The translations under genes and the position numbers were made by a program. DNA of 64,000 bases from JBDHWG01 sp046328505 (GTDB taxonomy: Bacteria; Chloroflexota; Anaerolineae; Epilineales; JAHCIE01). Location of the stretch: positions 1,054,001 to 1,118,000 of the forward strand of contig JAXLWL010000002.1 in NCBI GenBank assembly GCA_046328505.1, written 5' to 3'. The first letter of the stretch is position 1. Every line of letters begins with the position of its first letter. The notes under the pieces were generated by a model. That model was not told the DNA's origin and searched no databases. It saw only the letters and a program-made list of their open reading frames with translations. Of this stretch, positions 7,982 to 16,426 are shown one piece after another.

Positions 7982-8010
7982 AGTCTAGCGTAATTCGGTC
8001 GTTCCGTCAA
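7982..8010 (-). promoter_or_regulatory. Sigma70-type promoter for metH
   Basis: On the minus strand TTGACG (8010-8005) and TAGACT (7987-7982) are separated by 17 bases. The predicted start is about 7975, some 14 bases before the SAM-I aptamer, which is the expected distance. Confidence 0.8.
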
Positions 8011-8020
8011 CCCCTACCCG

Positions 8021-9292
8021 TCACGCGTCGACGGGCGCGCCGACCTCGACGCCAACTTTGATGCCGCGTCTGGACTGGAAGTACACCCAGAAGATGGCGC
8101 TACCGATGATGCCCATGATACAGCCGATGGTGAACAGCGGCGGGTAGCCCAGGCGCGTGATAATCTGACCGCCCAGGAACGCCGTGAGCGCGAAGCTCAC
8201 GCCGGCGCCTGTCTCCGACACGCCGTTGAGCAGCCCACGCCGCGACGGCGGCACGATGGCCATGGCGAAGGCCAGGTAGGAGGCGTAGCGCATGGAAGAC
8301 AGTGAGGCCACGGAGATGAAGCCAAAGCTGGCGGCAAGAGCATCCGGGATAAAAATCATCGGCACGACCGCCACCGACATCAGCACCGAACCCCAGGTCA
8401 CGATGTTGCGATTGCCCCAGCGCCGCGCAACAACGGGCGTCAGGAGCGCGAGAACCGCGGCAAGGAGCCGCCCGCATGCTGTAACAACGCCAATCTGCGC
8501 CGTTGGCGCCTGCAACGAGGAGTCCATGTAAACGTTGAAGAATGGGATGATGGCGCCAATCGTTCCCGCGTGGAAAAAGCGCACGAGCCCGAGGACAGCA
8601 ATGATAGCCAGGGGAAACACAACGGTACCCTCGGCCTTGTGGTGGGTGCTGTGTGGCCTGGCGTTCTGCGCGAACAACATGAGTATGAACGCCCCCAGCA
8701 TCCCGACCGCCGCGACGATCATCGGAACGACGTACGGCGCAGGGTCGCTCAGGGAATAGCCAAACGCGGCAGCTAATGGCGCCGGGAGGAATCCGCCGAC
8801 AAGGCCGCCGAGGAATCCGCAGAACGCCCACAAAGCGACCTGATAGGAGAAGGCTCGTCCGAGAAATGCCGGAGCGGAGACAGCGCTTAAGTACGGCGGG
8901 GCGTTGACGAAGAAGAACGCCAGGCCCATGTTGGCTATGGAGTACAGCACAGTCAGCGCAACAGATCGATAGTCCGCCGGGGCTATGGTAGCGAGAGGCA
9001 TGAGCAGCATGGCCGTCGCCATCGAGCCGAGCCCCACCAGCATCACGCGGCGGCTGCCGATGCGGTCGCCCAACGGCCCCGCCACCGCTCCGGCGACCGT
9101 GAAAGCGACAAGGCTAACCGACGCCAGCAGGCCGATGAAGTCCGGGCCGTAGCCAAGGCGCAGGACGAACAAGTTGTAGACGACAGCATAGATACCGCCA
9201 TCGATGGTGAAGCCCACCAGACCGACAGCGGCCATGTAGAGGATGATATTGCGTTGCGGCACAGGCGTTCCTGTATAGCGGCGTGTCAGCAC
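8021..9292 (-). CDS. MFS transporter
   Basis: A 423-residue membrane protein with about twelve hydrophobic segments and the Major Facilitator layout; the loop after segment 2 reads GPLGDRIGSRRVM, the family's motif A (GxLxDRxGRR). It probably exports or imports a small solute by proton coupling; the substrate is not predictable. The GTG start at 9292 lies inside the last codons of the JAMM gene (overlap of 7 bases), so translation is probably coupled. It is the last gene of the dynamin-JAMM-MFS operon and is followed by the metH promoter. Confidence 0.85.
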   Translation of the reverse strand: MLTRRYTGTPVPQRNIILYMAAVGLVGFTIDGGIYAVVYNLFVLRLGYGPDFIGLLASVSLVAFTVAGAVAGPLGDRIGSRRVMLVGLGSMATAMLLMPLATIAPADYRSVALTVLYSIANMGLAFFFVNAPPYLSAVSAPAFLGRAFSYQVALWAFCGFLGGLVGGFLPAPLAAAFGYSLSDPAPYVVPMIVAAVGMLGAFILMLFAQNARPHSTHHKAEGTVVFPLAIIAVLGLVRFFHAGTIGAIIPFFNVYMDSSLQAPTAQIGVVTACGRLLAAVLALLTPVVARRWGNRNIVTWGSVLMSVAVVPMIFIPDALAASFGFISVASLSSMRYASYLAFAMAIVPPSRRGLLNGVSETGAGVSFALTAFLGGQIITRLGYPPLFTIGCIMGIIGSAIFWVYFQSRRGIKVGVEVGAPVDA

Positions 9293-9756
9293 GCCTGGTC
9301 GATGAACTGCCCCTTGTCGTCACTCCACCCAAAACAGCGGTGGCCCTGCACCTCACCGCCTCGCACGGAGACGACGAGATAACTTGTGCCGGGGTAGCCG
9401 GGCTCGCCTAGCGGCGCAGCGAAGTAGACATCTTCGTCGGAGAAGTAGGCGTCGTGGTCAGGATGGGAGTGGTAGAGAATCGCCAGCCGCTGCCCCGGTT
9501 CCTCAGCCCGTCGATTGATCGCGAGTAGCTCCTTTGCCGCGATCGTATAGGCCGTGCGGGCGGTGCGCGGGAAGTGCTCCGGATCGCGGGCGTGCATCTC
9601 GTCCTGGACATTGGTGCAGCGCACGACTTCCCACGTAAGCGAACCTTCGTCGCCCACCAGCCACACGGCTCCGCAGCACTCGTTCGGGTAATCCTCGCGC
9701 GCGTGGGCATAAATCGCCTCACGCACGCCGTCCGGCAGCGGCGAGGCCAGCGTCAT
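9286..9756 (-). CDS. JAMM/MPN-family (M67) metallopeptidase
   Basis: The 156-residue protein has a complete JAMM zinc site: Glu26 in NECCG, then His96-x-His98 and Ser106-xx-Asp109 in HSHPDHDAYFSDED. Family enzymes cut isopeptide or peptide bonds after ubiquitin-like folds; bacterial members trim the tails of ThiS/MoaD-like sulfur carriers. Here the partner is unknown, since the gene sits between a dynamin-like GTPase (4-base overlap upstream) and a transporter (7-base overlap downstream). A sulfur-carrier target elsewhere, such as the MoaD-like proteins at 32-33 kb, is possible but unproven. Confidence 0.88.
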   Translation of the reverse strand: MTLASPLPDGVREAIYAHAREDYPNECCGAVWLVGDEGSLTWEVVRCTNVQDEMHARDPEHFPRTARTAYTIAAKELLAINRRAEEPGQRLAILYHSHPDHDAYFSDEDVYFAAPLGEPGYPGTSYLVVSVRGGEVQGHRCFGWSDDKGQFIDQAC

Positions 9757-11549
9757 CGCGCCGGCTCCGGCACTGCAACGTCGACCCGGCTCCGCAGATC
9801 GTCCAGGTTCTTGACGATTTCGTTCAGGTTGCCCTGGAGCGCCAGCAGTCTGTCGTTTTCGCTGCGGATGAACCGGCTGTAGGGGCTGACGGAGTCCTGC
9901 AAGCGGGAAACCGAACGGTCTAGCTGGTCGTTGACTACATTGGACAGGTTCGTTCTGAGGCGCTCCCGCAACTCATCTGTCTTCTCGCGCAGGTCCTTCT
10001 TCGCCTGGCTCTTCTTGTACGGCAGGATGGCGAAGCCGAGCACTCCAAGGAGACTCGCCGCCAGGATACCCGTCGCATCGGCCGCTGCGCCTACCAGCAG
10101 AGCGTGAAGGATAACCCCCAGGCTCACGGCGCCCACTTCGACCAGCGCAGTCTGTGCCAGGGCGTCCTGGATGCCCTCGACGAGCGCACGGCTCTCCATG
10201 TCGCGGTCGTAGTTCGCCACGAGGGTAGACGCTTCCTTGCCGATGCTTTCCAGCAACTCGCGGCGGTTGTACTCGAACCCACCCGCCGCCTCTTGCGCCG
10301 CGCTCTCTAGAAACTCCGTTCGTCGGCGGCGGCCAAGCTCCTTCGCGATGACACGCCACTCGCGCAGCTCTCGATCCACCATCCAGTCGATAAGCTCGTG
10401 GACCTGTTTCTCGATGGCGTCTGGCGTGTCCCCGACGACGTCGCGCTCGAAGTCATCCGCGAGACGCTGGCTGTTGAGCAGTGACGGGATGTTCCGCAAC
10501 CGGATCTGCCTGTCGAAGAACTCCTCACCGCGCAGACGCATCTCGAGGATGACGTTGTCAATCTTGGCGAAGCGCTGCTCAGCTTCAACCTGCATGTCCT
10601 GCTTGTACAGGTCAAGCTGCCGCTCGACCGAGGCGATGGTCTGCAAATCATCCCGCAGAAGCGTCTGACGCTCGTTCATCCGCTGAAGATTGTCGCCGGC
10701 CACCCGCACCCCGACGCCGAGCGGGTTGAGCAGCTTGAGCCGGACGCGACTCTGCTGGTTCAGCGTCTCCAGGATATACTGCTCGAACGGCTGGAACTGG
10801 CTGGCGTGCCACCACAGTTCGGAATGGTCAGCGCCGCCGTTCGTCGACGTGCCGAGCTTGCCGCGCAGGGCAAGCCGCGCCGACACCGGGAACACATCCG
10901 GGGTGACGCCCAGCAGCCGGCGCGCGTTGTCGGTGACGAATGCAATCGCTTCATTTTGTTCCTGTGGCGTCTCGAAAATATCAATCTTGTTGACCACCAG
11001 GACGATCTTCTTGCCCCAGTCTTTGATGGCGCTCAGGAACGCGCGCTCACTCTCCGTGAATGGGCGGTCGGCGGACGTGACGAACAGGACAAGATCGCTG
11101 CGGGGGACGAACTCGCGGGTGATTTCCTCGTGCTCCCGAAGCACCGCGTTGGTACCCGGGGTGTCCACCAGGTTGATCTCCTGGAGGAAAGGCGCCGGGT
11201 AAGAGACAATCCGGACGCCGCGCTCGACACGCTGCTGGCCCTTCTCGCCATAGCGCAGAATGTTGATCTCCGCCGTGGTCGGCGTGACGCCTTCGGCCAG
11301 GTAGCGCTCGCCGAGCAGGGCATTGATGAGCGCCGACTTGCCGCTGTTGAACTCGCCGGCGATAACCAGCAGAAACAGCTCGTCAAGCTGAGCGAGCGCC
11401 TGCTGCACAACCCGTATGTCGTCTGGCTGCGAATCCCAGCCGGCGAGGACTGTCAGCAGCCGCTCCAGCGCCCGCCGCTCGTCCTTCCAGATCTGCGCCT
11501 GCTCTTCCGTGAGAACCGTGGGTATTGCCGCCGGTATTGAAGCCGCCAT
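9753..11549 (-). CDS. Dynamin-family GTPase
   Basis: The 598-residue protein has a dynamin-like G domain: P-loop GEFNSGKS at 65-72, switch threonines TPTTAE around 89-94, DTPG at 129-132 and NKID near 195. A long helical stalk follows, and a hydrophobic hairpin around residues 470-520 (VGAVSLGVILHALL, then ILAASLLGVLGFAI) probably inserts into the membrane. Bacterial dynamin-like proteins remodel or protect the inner membrane. Start ATG 11549 follows GGAGG with a 10-base spacer; ATG 11591 is possible but has a weaker site. The gene leads an operon with the JAMM and MFS genes (overlaps of 4 and 7 bases) and has its own promoter at 11613-11641. Confidence 0.9.
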   Translation of the reverse strand: MAASIPAAIPTVLTEEQAQIWKDERRALERLLTVLAGWDSQPDDIRVVQQALAQLDELFLLVIAGEFNSGKSALINALLGERYLAEGVTPTTAEINILRYGEKGQQRVERGVRIVSYPAPFLQEINLVDTPGTNAVLREHEEITREFVPRSDLVLFVTSADRPFTESERAFLSAIKDWGKKIVLVVNKIDIFETPQEQNEAIAFVTDNARRLLGVTPDVFPVSARLALRGKLGTSTNGGADHSELWWHASQFQPFEQYILETLNQQSRVRLKLLNPLGVGVRVAGDNLQRMNERQTLLRDDLQTIASVERQLDLYKQDMQVEAEQRFAKIDNVILEMRLRGEEFFDRQIRLRNIPSLLNSQRLADDFERDVVGDTPDAIEKQVHELIDWMVDRELREWRVIAKELGRRRRTEFLESAAQEAAGGFEYNRRELLESIGKEASTLVANYDRDMESRALVEGIQDALAQTALVEVGAVSLGVILHALLVGAAADATGILAASLLGVLGFAILPYKKSQAKKDLREKTDELRERLRTNLSNVVNDQLDRSVSRLQDSVSPYSRFIRSENDRLLALQGNLNEIVKNLDDLRSRVDVAVPEPAR

Positions 11550-11612
11550 GTCGCGCTTTCCTCCGCTCGAATCCTCTACACTCCGGCCCATCTCTCTTCT
11601 GACGTGAACGAT

Positions 11613-11641
11613 ATTTTACTTATGTCTTATGGAGTAAACAA
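11613..11641 (-). promoter_or_regulatory. Promoter for the dynamin-JAMM-MFS operon
   Basis: On the minus strand TTGTTT (11641-11636) and TAAAAT (11618-11613) are separated by 17 bases, with a start expected near 11606. It lies in the 91-base divergent region shared with the YgjP-type gene. Confidence 0.6.
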
Positions 11642-11669
11642 GAAATAGGCCAAAACAGACAATTTGCCC

Positions 11670-11675
11670 TATACT
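11670..11675 (+). promoter_or_regulatory. -10 element giving a probably leaderless mRNA
   Basis: TATACT lies 7 bases before the ATG at 11683, so transcription would begin at or next to the start codon. No Shine-Dalgarno sequence precedes that ATG. No good -35 hexamer is visible. Confidence 0.45.
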
Positions 11676-11682
11676 TTGCGCC

Positions 11683-12213
11683 ATGACAGACCAGCCCATC
11701 AAGATTGTCCGCAGCGCCCGCCGCACCCGCACCGTCACCGCTCGCCCCCTCCCAGACGGAACTCTCGAAGTCCTCGCTCCGGCGCACGTCAGCGACGACG
11801 ATCTGGCCCCGATTGTCGAGCGATTGCAGAAACGGCTGGCGAAACGATCCAAGCCGCCAGAGGCTAACGACCGCGAGCTGGAGCAGCGCGCCCAGGAGCT
11901 TAACCGAAAGCTCTTCGGCGGCCGCCTCCGCTGGGCCTCGCTGCGCTACGTCACAAACCAGCAGCGGCGCTTCGGGAGTTGCACCCCGGCGACGGGCACG
12001 ATACGCATCAGCGATCGCGTCGCCAAGATGCCCTCTTGGGTGCGCGACTACGTCCTGGTGCACGAGATGGCGCATCTCGAACAGCCCAACCACTCTCGGG
12101 CATTCTGGAAGCTCGTCGAGCGCTACCCGCTGACCGAGCGCGCCCGCGGCTACCTCATCGCCATCGGGCTGGACGATGAGAGCGGCGCGGGCGACTCAGA
12201 CGACTCCGCCTGA
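11683..12213 (+). CDS. YgjP/SprT-like zinc metallopeptidase (DUF45 family)
   Basis: The 176-residue protein has an N-terminal beta segment (ARRTRTVTARPLPDGTLEVL), a helical middle, the conserved FGSCTPATGTIRIS block (98-110), and the zinc motif HEMAH at 127-131 with a third likely ligand in NHSRAFW (His137). This is the domain order of YgjP/DUF45 metallopeptidases, whose substrates are mostly unknown. The gene is divergent from the dynamin operon and probably translated from a leaderless transcript, because a -10 element lies just before the ATG. Confidence 0.88.
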   Translation: MTDQPIKIVRSARRTRTVTARPLPDGTLEVLAPAHVSDDDLAPIVERLQKRLAKRSKPPEANDRELEQRAQELNRKLFGGRLRWASLRYVTNQQRRFGSCTPATGTIRISDRVAKMPSWVRDYVLVHEMAHLEQPNHSRAFWKLVERYPLTERARGYLIAIGLDDESGAGDSDDSA

Positions 12214-12246
12214 CCACTGTACCCCTTTGTCTATCCTACCAACCGG

Positions 12247-13533
12247 CTAGTCCAGTGTCTCGACGGCCAGGACAGGCTGAGGCTCCTCCTGAACGGGGGC
12301 AGCCTCGTCGGCCTGGTGACGCGGCACGTTGATCCGACGCACGATCACCCACGACGCCAGCATCATTACTCCCGCCAGGACGAACACAACCGCGAATGGC
12401 GCCCCGAATGCCAGGATAAGCACCCCGAGCCACGGGCCGATCATCCCGCGTAGCCCGATAATGGTCGTCTGCAATGCGTTGTACTCGATAACGCGGCCGG
12501 ACGGCGCCATTTGAATGCTGGCGTTGAGAATCGCCAGGTCGAACGCGCCGGAAACGAGCCCCTGGGCGATGAACGCCGGCAGAAGCAGCCAGCCGCTCCA
12601 CGCCACGGCGTAGGTAAACGGAACGACCGCGTTGATGAGCAGGCACACGCGCAACAGCCACATTGGCCCCAGGCGGTCGAGCCAGCGCCCCCACATTGTC
12701 AGACCAAGCATCCACGTGACCGACTGCGCCAGACCCAGGTAGCCAATAAACGCGTAGGACAGATTCAGGCGGCTGACCTGCACGATGGGGTACAGCGGCA
12801 GCGCGGCCAGGCCGCCCAGCCCGAACACCGTCAGCGCCAGCAGGTAAATGGAGAAGCGGCGGTCCTGGTGGAGTATATCAAACATGCGGCGCATCGACAG
12901 TGTCGGCTGCGATTGGGACACGCCAGGGGCCAGCCGCATCCGGGAGAAGAGAACCAGCGACGCCAACGCGAGACACGCGGCGATTGGAAACACGACCTGG
13001 TAGCCGACAATCTCCAGCGCCCAGCCCGCCAGGGGCGTGGTGATGACGAGCGACATCGCCATTCCCCAACGTACCGCCGACATCGCCCGCCCGCGGTAAT
13101 TCGCCGGATAGACGCGCTGCATGAGCTGGGTATAGGCCGGGCCGGGTAGTCCCTCGGCCACCCAAAAGCAGCTCGTCAAGATCAACATGCCGATTGGGCC
13201 GGTCGCGAACACCGTCGCGAAAAAGAACCCGCGCCCAATCGTCCACGTGGTTAGGGCAAACGGCAGGGTGGGGAAACGGCGCAGGAACATGAGGCTGAAC
13301 AGCGAGAGGAACGAGCCGAAATACGTCGAGGTTGTGTAGAACGCCAGCATGTTCTCGGTCGCGCCGAGACGACGCAGCACGACCGGGACAAATGAGACGG
13401 CTGCGGCGAAGAAGATACCAAAGCAAATTGCGCCCAGAAGGTCAACGTTGAAGTTGAAGCGCACTTCGGGCGGCAACGGGCCGGCCAGCGCGAGAAATGG
13501 GTTGCGCCACCAGCGTGCGACGAGAGATTTCAC
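12247..13533 (-). CDS. MFS transporter (peptide-catabolic operon)
   Basis: A 428-residue integral membrane protein with about twelve hydrophobic segments and MFS character (for example LFLSMWGRWLDRLGP-type charged loops between segments, read here as LTMWGRWLDRLGP). The GTG start at 13533 lies 19 bases after the isoaspartyl peptidase start-distal end, in the same direction, with a weak ribosome site. Its position behind D-aminoacylase and isoaspartyl peptidase genes suggests transport of a peptide, an acyl-amino acid or an amino acid, but that is context only. Confidence 0.83.
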   Translation of the reverse strand: MKSLVARWWRNPFLALAGPLPPEVRFNFNVDLLGAICFGIFFAAAVSFVPVVLRRLGATENMLAFYTTSTYFGSFLSLFSLMFLRRFPTLPFALTTWTIGRGFFFATVFATGPIGMLILTSCFWVAEGLPGPAYTQLMQRVYPANYRGRAMSAVRWGMAMSLVITTPLAGWALEIVGYQVVFPIAACLALASLVLFSRMRLAPGVSQSQPTLSMRRMFDILHQDRRFSIYLLALTVFGLGGLAALPLYPIVQVSRLNLSYAFIGYLGLAQSVTWMLGLTMWGRWLDRLGPMWLLRVCLLINAVVPFTYAVAWSGWLLLPAFIAQGLVSGAFDLAILNASIQMAPSGRVIEYNALQTTIIGLRGMIGPWLGVLILAFGAPFAVVFVLAGVMMLASWVIVRRINVPRHQADEAAPVQEEPQPVLAVETLD

Positions 13534-13552
13534 GGACTACCATCCAGCGGTG

Positions 13553-14452
13553 TTAGACGGAGACGACTGGCTCCGCGAGGTCTTCGGTCAAATAGGCGTA
13601 GGCCATGTGCTCCGTATTGTAAGCGTGGCCGACCCGCCCTTCATGGTCCAGGAGAATGATACCACCAATGCCTTGGACCTTACGCGCCAGAATCTCGATC
13701 GCGCGCTGCGCCGCTTCGGGAGCCGCGACGCCCGCGCTCATCAGGTCCACCGCGTGCTTCGCCAGAACGACGCGCATAATGCTCTCCCCCCAGCCCGTGC
13801 TGGAGGCGCCGCCGGCTTCGTTGTCCGCGTAGAAGCCGCTCCCAACGAGTGGCACATCTCCGACTCGTCCAGGCAACTTGTTGAGGGTGCCGCCCGTCGA
13901 TGTAGCAGCCGCGATGTTGCCCTGCGCGTCCATCGCCACCGCCCCCACAGTAGACAGCGTCTTCGGCCCAAATGCCACATCGGTGAGGTTGCGCTTCTCC
14001 TTGCGGAGCGTGTCCCACCGCTCCCGCTCGCGCTCAATCACCAGGTCGTCCTCAGAGCACAGCGGCACGCCGGCCGCCTCGGCAAATCGGGTCGCGCCGA
14101 TACCGACGACGAGGACGTGTTCGCTCTCCAGGACGCGCCGCGCCAGGACAATCGGGTTGCGCACCCGGTGGACGGCGGCAGCGGCGCCGGCCGACAGAGT
14201 GGCTCCATCCATAATCCCCGCATCCAGCTCGACCTGGCCGGCCGCGTTGAGAAACGAGCCGGTGCCGGCGTCGAACGTCGGATCGTCCTCGAGAGCGACG
14301 ATCGCCGCTTCCACGGCATCCAGGGCGTTTCCCCCCGCCTTGAGCGTTTCCCAGCCGCGCAGCACCGCGGCATGGCACCCCACCTTGTGCGGCTCCAGGT
14401 CCTCGTCAGACATGCTCCACGCGCCGCCGTGGACAATCATCGATAATGGCAT
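13553..14452 (-). CDS. Isoaspartyl peptidase / L-asparaginase (Ntn hydrolase)
   Basis: The 299-residue protein has the plant-type asparaginase fold: IVHGGAW at the N-terminus, AGTGSFLNAAG in the alpha subunit, then the autocleavage site before Thr168 in LSTVGAVAMD, followed by GNIAAATSTGG and KLPGRVGDVPLVGSG. Cleavage exposes Thr168 as the catalytic nucleophile. Enzymes of this family remove beta-aspartyl residues from damaged peptides and hydrolyse asparagine. It sits 8 bases after the D-aminoacylase gene and before an MFS gene in one operon, which points to salvage of unusual (isomerised, acylated or D-) peptide material. Confidence 0.93.
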   Translation of the reverse strand: MPLSMIVHGGAWSMSDEDLEPHKVGCHAAVLRGWETLKAGGNALDAVEAAIVALEDDPTFDAGTGSFLNAAGQVELDAGIMDGATLSAGAAAAVHRVRNPIVLARRVLESEHVLVVGIGATRFAEAAGVPLCSEDDLVIERERERWDTLRKEKRNLTDVAFGPKTLSTVGAVAMDAQGNIAAATSTGGTLNKLPGRVGDVPLVGSGFYADNEAGGASSTGWGESIMRVVLAKHAVDLMSAGVAAPEAAQRAIEILARKVQGIGGIILLDHEGRVGHAYNTEHMAYAYLTEDLAEPVVSV

Positions 14453-14460
14453 GCTCTCCC

Positions 14461-16005
14461 CTACCTACCGCGACGTAGCGCTCGCCCGGCCAGGACGCCG
14501 GTTGGCTCGCCGTCGCGCAACGCGAGGCGTCCATTGATAATAACGTGGTCCACACCTTCGGCATATTGAGCGCCGTTTTCGAACGTTGCCCGATCCTGGA
14601 TACGGTCCGGGTCAAACACGACGAGATCCGCCGCAAAGCCCGAGTGAACCTGGCCTCGGTCTGTCAGGTGAAAGCGGCGCGCAGCGTGGGATGTCATATG
14701 CCGAACCGCCTCTTCCCAGGTGAAATCGCCCCGCTCGCGGGTATGGTACGCCAGGTAGCGCGCCATGCAACCGTAGCCACGCGGATGTGGACGGCTACCC
14801 GAGAAGATGCCGTCGCTGCCCGCCATATGCGCGGGGTGCTGCATGATCGCCACCATGTCGGCTTCAGTCCGCAGTCCGGCGTGATACCCAAGGGCGCACA
14901 CGCTCACGTGGGTGTCGGCCAGCCGCTCACACACGTATTCGGCCGGCGTCATGCCCACGCGCGCAGCGGCTTCAGGAATCATCAGGCCTTCCTCGTCGGG
15001 ATGGCCGGGGACGTAGCTGAGCTGCAAATGGGCAAGCCGTCGCTCCGGCGCGTCGAGCCAGGGGCGAAGCTGCTCGCGAATCTCTGGCTGTCGCAGGCGC
15101 TGCTCGGTGTCCCACGGCCCGCCCTCCTGAACCCACTGCGGCAGAGCAGACATCGCCAAAATCGTGCAACTCGCCAGATAGCAATACGTATCGTATGTGA
15201 CATCGACTCCACGCCGACGCCCCTCGTCAATCAGTGGCAGCAGGACGTCTGCGCGCCCATTGAAGTGCGAAATGTGGACTCCGACGCCCCCTACCTCCCC
15301 GACGCGCAAACTCTCAAGTGTTGCCTCCACCACTTTGTCAGCATAGCTCCGCTGGTGGGTGACATAGACACCGCCATAGGGCGCCACGGCCCTGGCGATA
15401 CCAATCAGCTCGTCATTATCCGCGTAGGGGCACGGAATGTAATCCAGCCCGGTCGAGAAGCCGACGGCGCCCTCTTGCATGCCCTGCACGGCCAGCCGCT
15501 GCATATGCGCCAGTTCGTCGGGGGTCGGCGGACGGTTTTCCAGCCCCATCGCCTCGATACGGAGGTTACCGTGAGGGATCAGGTAGGCGACGTTCGCGCC
15601 AACGCGGCGATCGAAGCGTTCGAGGTACTCTGTCACGCTCGACCAGTCCCAGCCGATATCCGGCACGGTGTTGATGGCCGAGAAGTAGGCCCGCATATAC
15701 TCCATGGTGCGACGGGAGGCCGGCGCGAAACTGATCCCGTCCTGGCCGATGATATGTGTTGTGACGCCCTGCCGCAGTCCGGCTTCGTGGACCGGATCCG
15801 ACAGAAGAACGACATCGGTGTGGATATGGGCGTCAATGAAACCCGGCGCCAGGAACCGCTCCTGCGCATCGATGACTGTCGCGGCCGGCTCGTCGAGCTT
15901 GCCGACCGCCACAATCTTGTCGCCAAGCACACCCACATCGCCGTAGAACCACGGATTGCCTGTGCCGTCCAGAATTCGGGCATTCTTAAGCAGGATATCG
16001 AACAT
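14461..16005 (-). CDS. N-acyl-D-amino-acid deacylase (D-aminoacylase)
   Basis: A 514-residue amidohydrolase: the N-terminal beta-sandwich MFDILLKNARILDGTGNPWF leads into the metal motif DAHIHTD (His60, His62), and later GYHAGLRTEAD and the C-terminal FHLTDRGQVHSGFAADLVVF block match D-aminoacylases and related enzymes. The enzyme would release D-amino acids from N-acyl-D-amino acids. Start ATG 16005 is chosen because AGGAG lies 7 bases upstream and homology begins with MFDILLKN. It is first in the operon with isoaspartyl peptidase and an MFS transporter and has a promoter at 16036-16064. Confidence 0.9.
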   Translation of the reverse strand: MFDILLKNARILDGTGNPWFYGDVGVLGDKIVAVGKLDEPAATVIDAQERFLAPGFIDAHIHTDVVLLSDPVHEAGLRQGVTTHIIGQDGISFAPASRRTMEYMRAYFSAINTVPDIGWDWSSVTEYLERFDRRVGANVAYLIPHGNLRIEAMGLENRPPTPDELAHMQRLAVQGMQEGAVGFSTGLDYIPCPYADNDELIGIARAVAPYGGVYVTHQRSYADKVVEATLESLRVGEVGGVGVHISHFNGRADVLLPLIDEGRRRGVDVTYDTYCYLASCTILAMSALPQWVQEGGPWDTEQRLRQPEIREQLRPWLDAPERRLAHLQLSYVPGHPDEEGLMIPEAAARVGMTPAEYVCERLADTHVSVCALGYHAGLRTEADMVAIMQHPAHMAGSDGIFSGSRPHPRGYGCMARYLAYHTRERGDFTWEEAVRHMTSHAARRFHLTDRGQVHSGFAADLVVFDPDRIQDRATFENGAQYAEGVDHVIINGRLALRDGEPTGVLAGRALRRGR

Positions 16006-16035
16006 GCGCGCTCCTTGTAAACCGCTGTCGAGCAA

Positions 16036-16064
16036 GATTAACCCCGCCTCGAAATCGCCGTCAA
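16036..16064 (-). promoter_or_regulatory. Promoter for the D-aminoacylase operon
   Basis: On the minus strand TTGACG (16064-16059) and TTAATC (16041-16036) are spaced by 17 bases. The -10 is imperfect. It is divergent from the RND promoters. Confidence 0.55.
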
Positions 16065-16129
16065 GTTTGTGTGACAGGTTATCCCTGGCTGCACGGTGCT
16101 TAAGCGGGCAGATTCCTCCCGCTACCCCC

Positions 16130-16158
16130 TTGACAAAGGCGGCGCAACTCGGTACAAT
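16130..16158 (+). promoter_or_regulatory. Consensus promoter P1 for the RND efflux genes
   Basis: TTGACA (16130-16135) and TACAAT (16153-16158) are spaced by exactly 17 bases, close to the sigma70 consensus. The resulting leader to the adaptor start is about 260 bases. Short frames in the leader show no protein character. Confidence 0.8.
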
Positions 16159-16271
16159 TATGAATATGAGGTCTAGTTCGTGTTTTCAGGCCTGGTCCGC
16201 GACCCGCCCGCCAACGAAGTGCCGGGCATTCGCCGCCGAGATGGAGATTCCGGCAAATCATAGCCTCGAAT

Positions 16272-16300
16272 TTGCCTCTCCAAGTGGGCGAACCTATAAT
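16272..16300 (+). promoter_or_regulatory. Second promoter P2 for the RND efflux genes
   Basis: TTGCCT (16272-16277) and TATAAT (16295-16300) are 17 bases apart. The surrounding 16290-16330 stretch is AT-rich compared with the genes. Two tandem promoters suggest separately controlled expression. Confidence 0.65.
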
Positions 16301-16426
16301 TACTTAGCTTATCAAACTAACTCAAATAAGGTAAGAAGCGCCCTGGCAGACCCTCTCTAGAACATGGTTGTACAGGGTTTGCGCTCTTATCTTCGGCATG
16401 ATTTACGGAAGGAAGGGTTCGCGGTC

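Noticed and set aside
14545..16020. A 491-codon open frame on the plus strand opposite D-aminoacylase
   Set aside because: Antisense frame of a clear amidohydrolase gene in GC-rich DNA; no recognisable domain or ribosome site.
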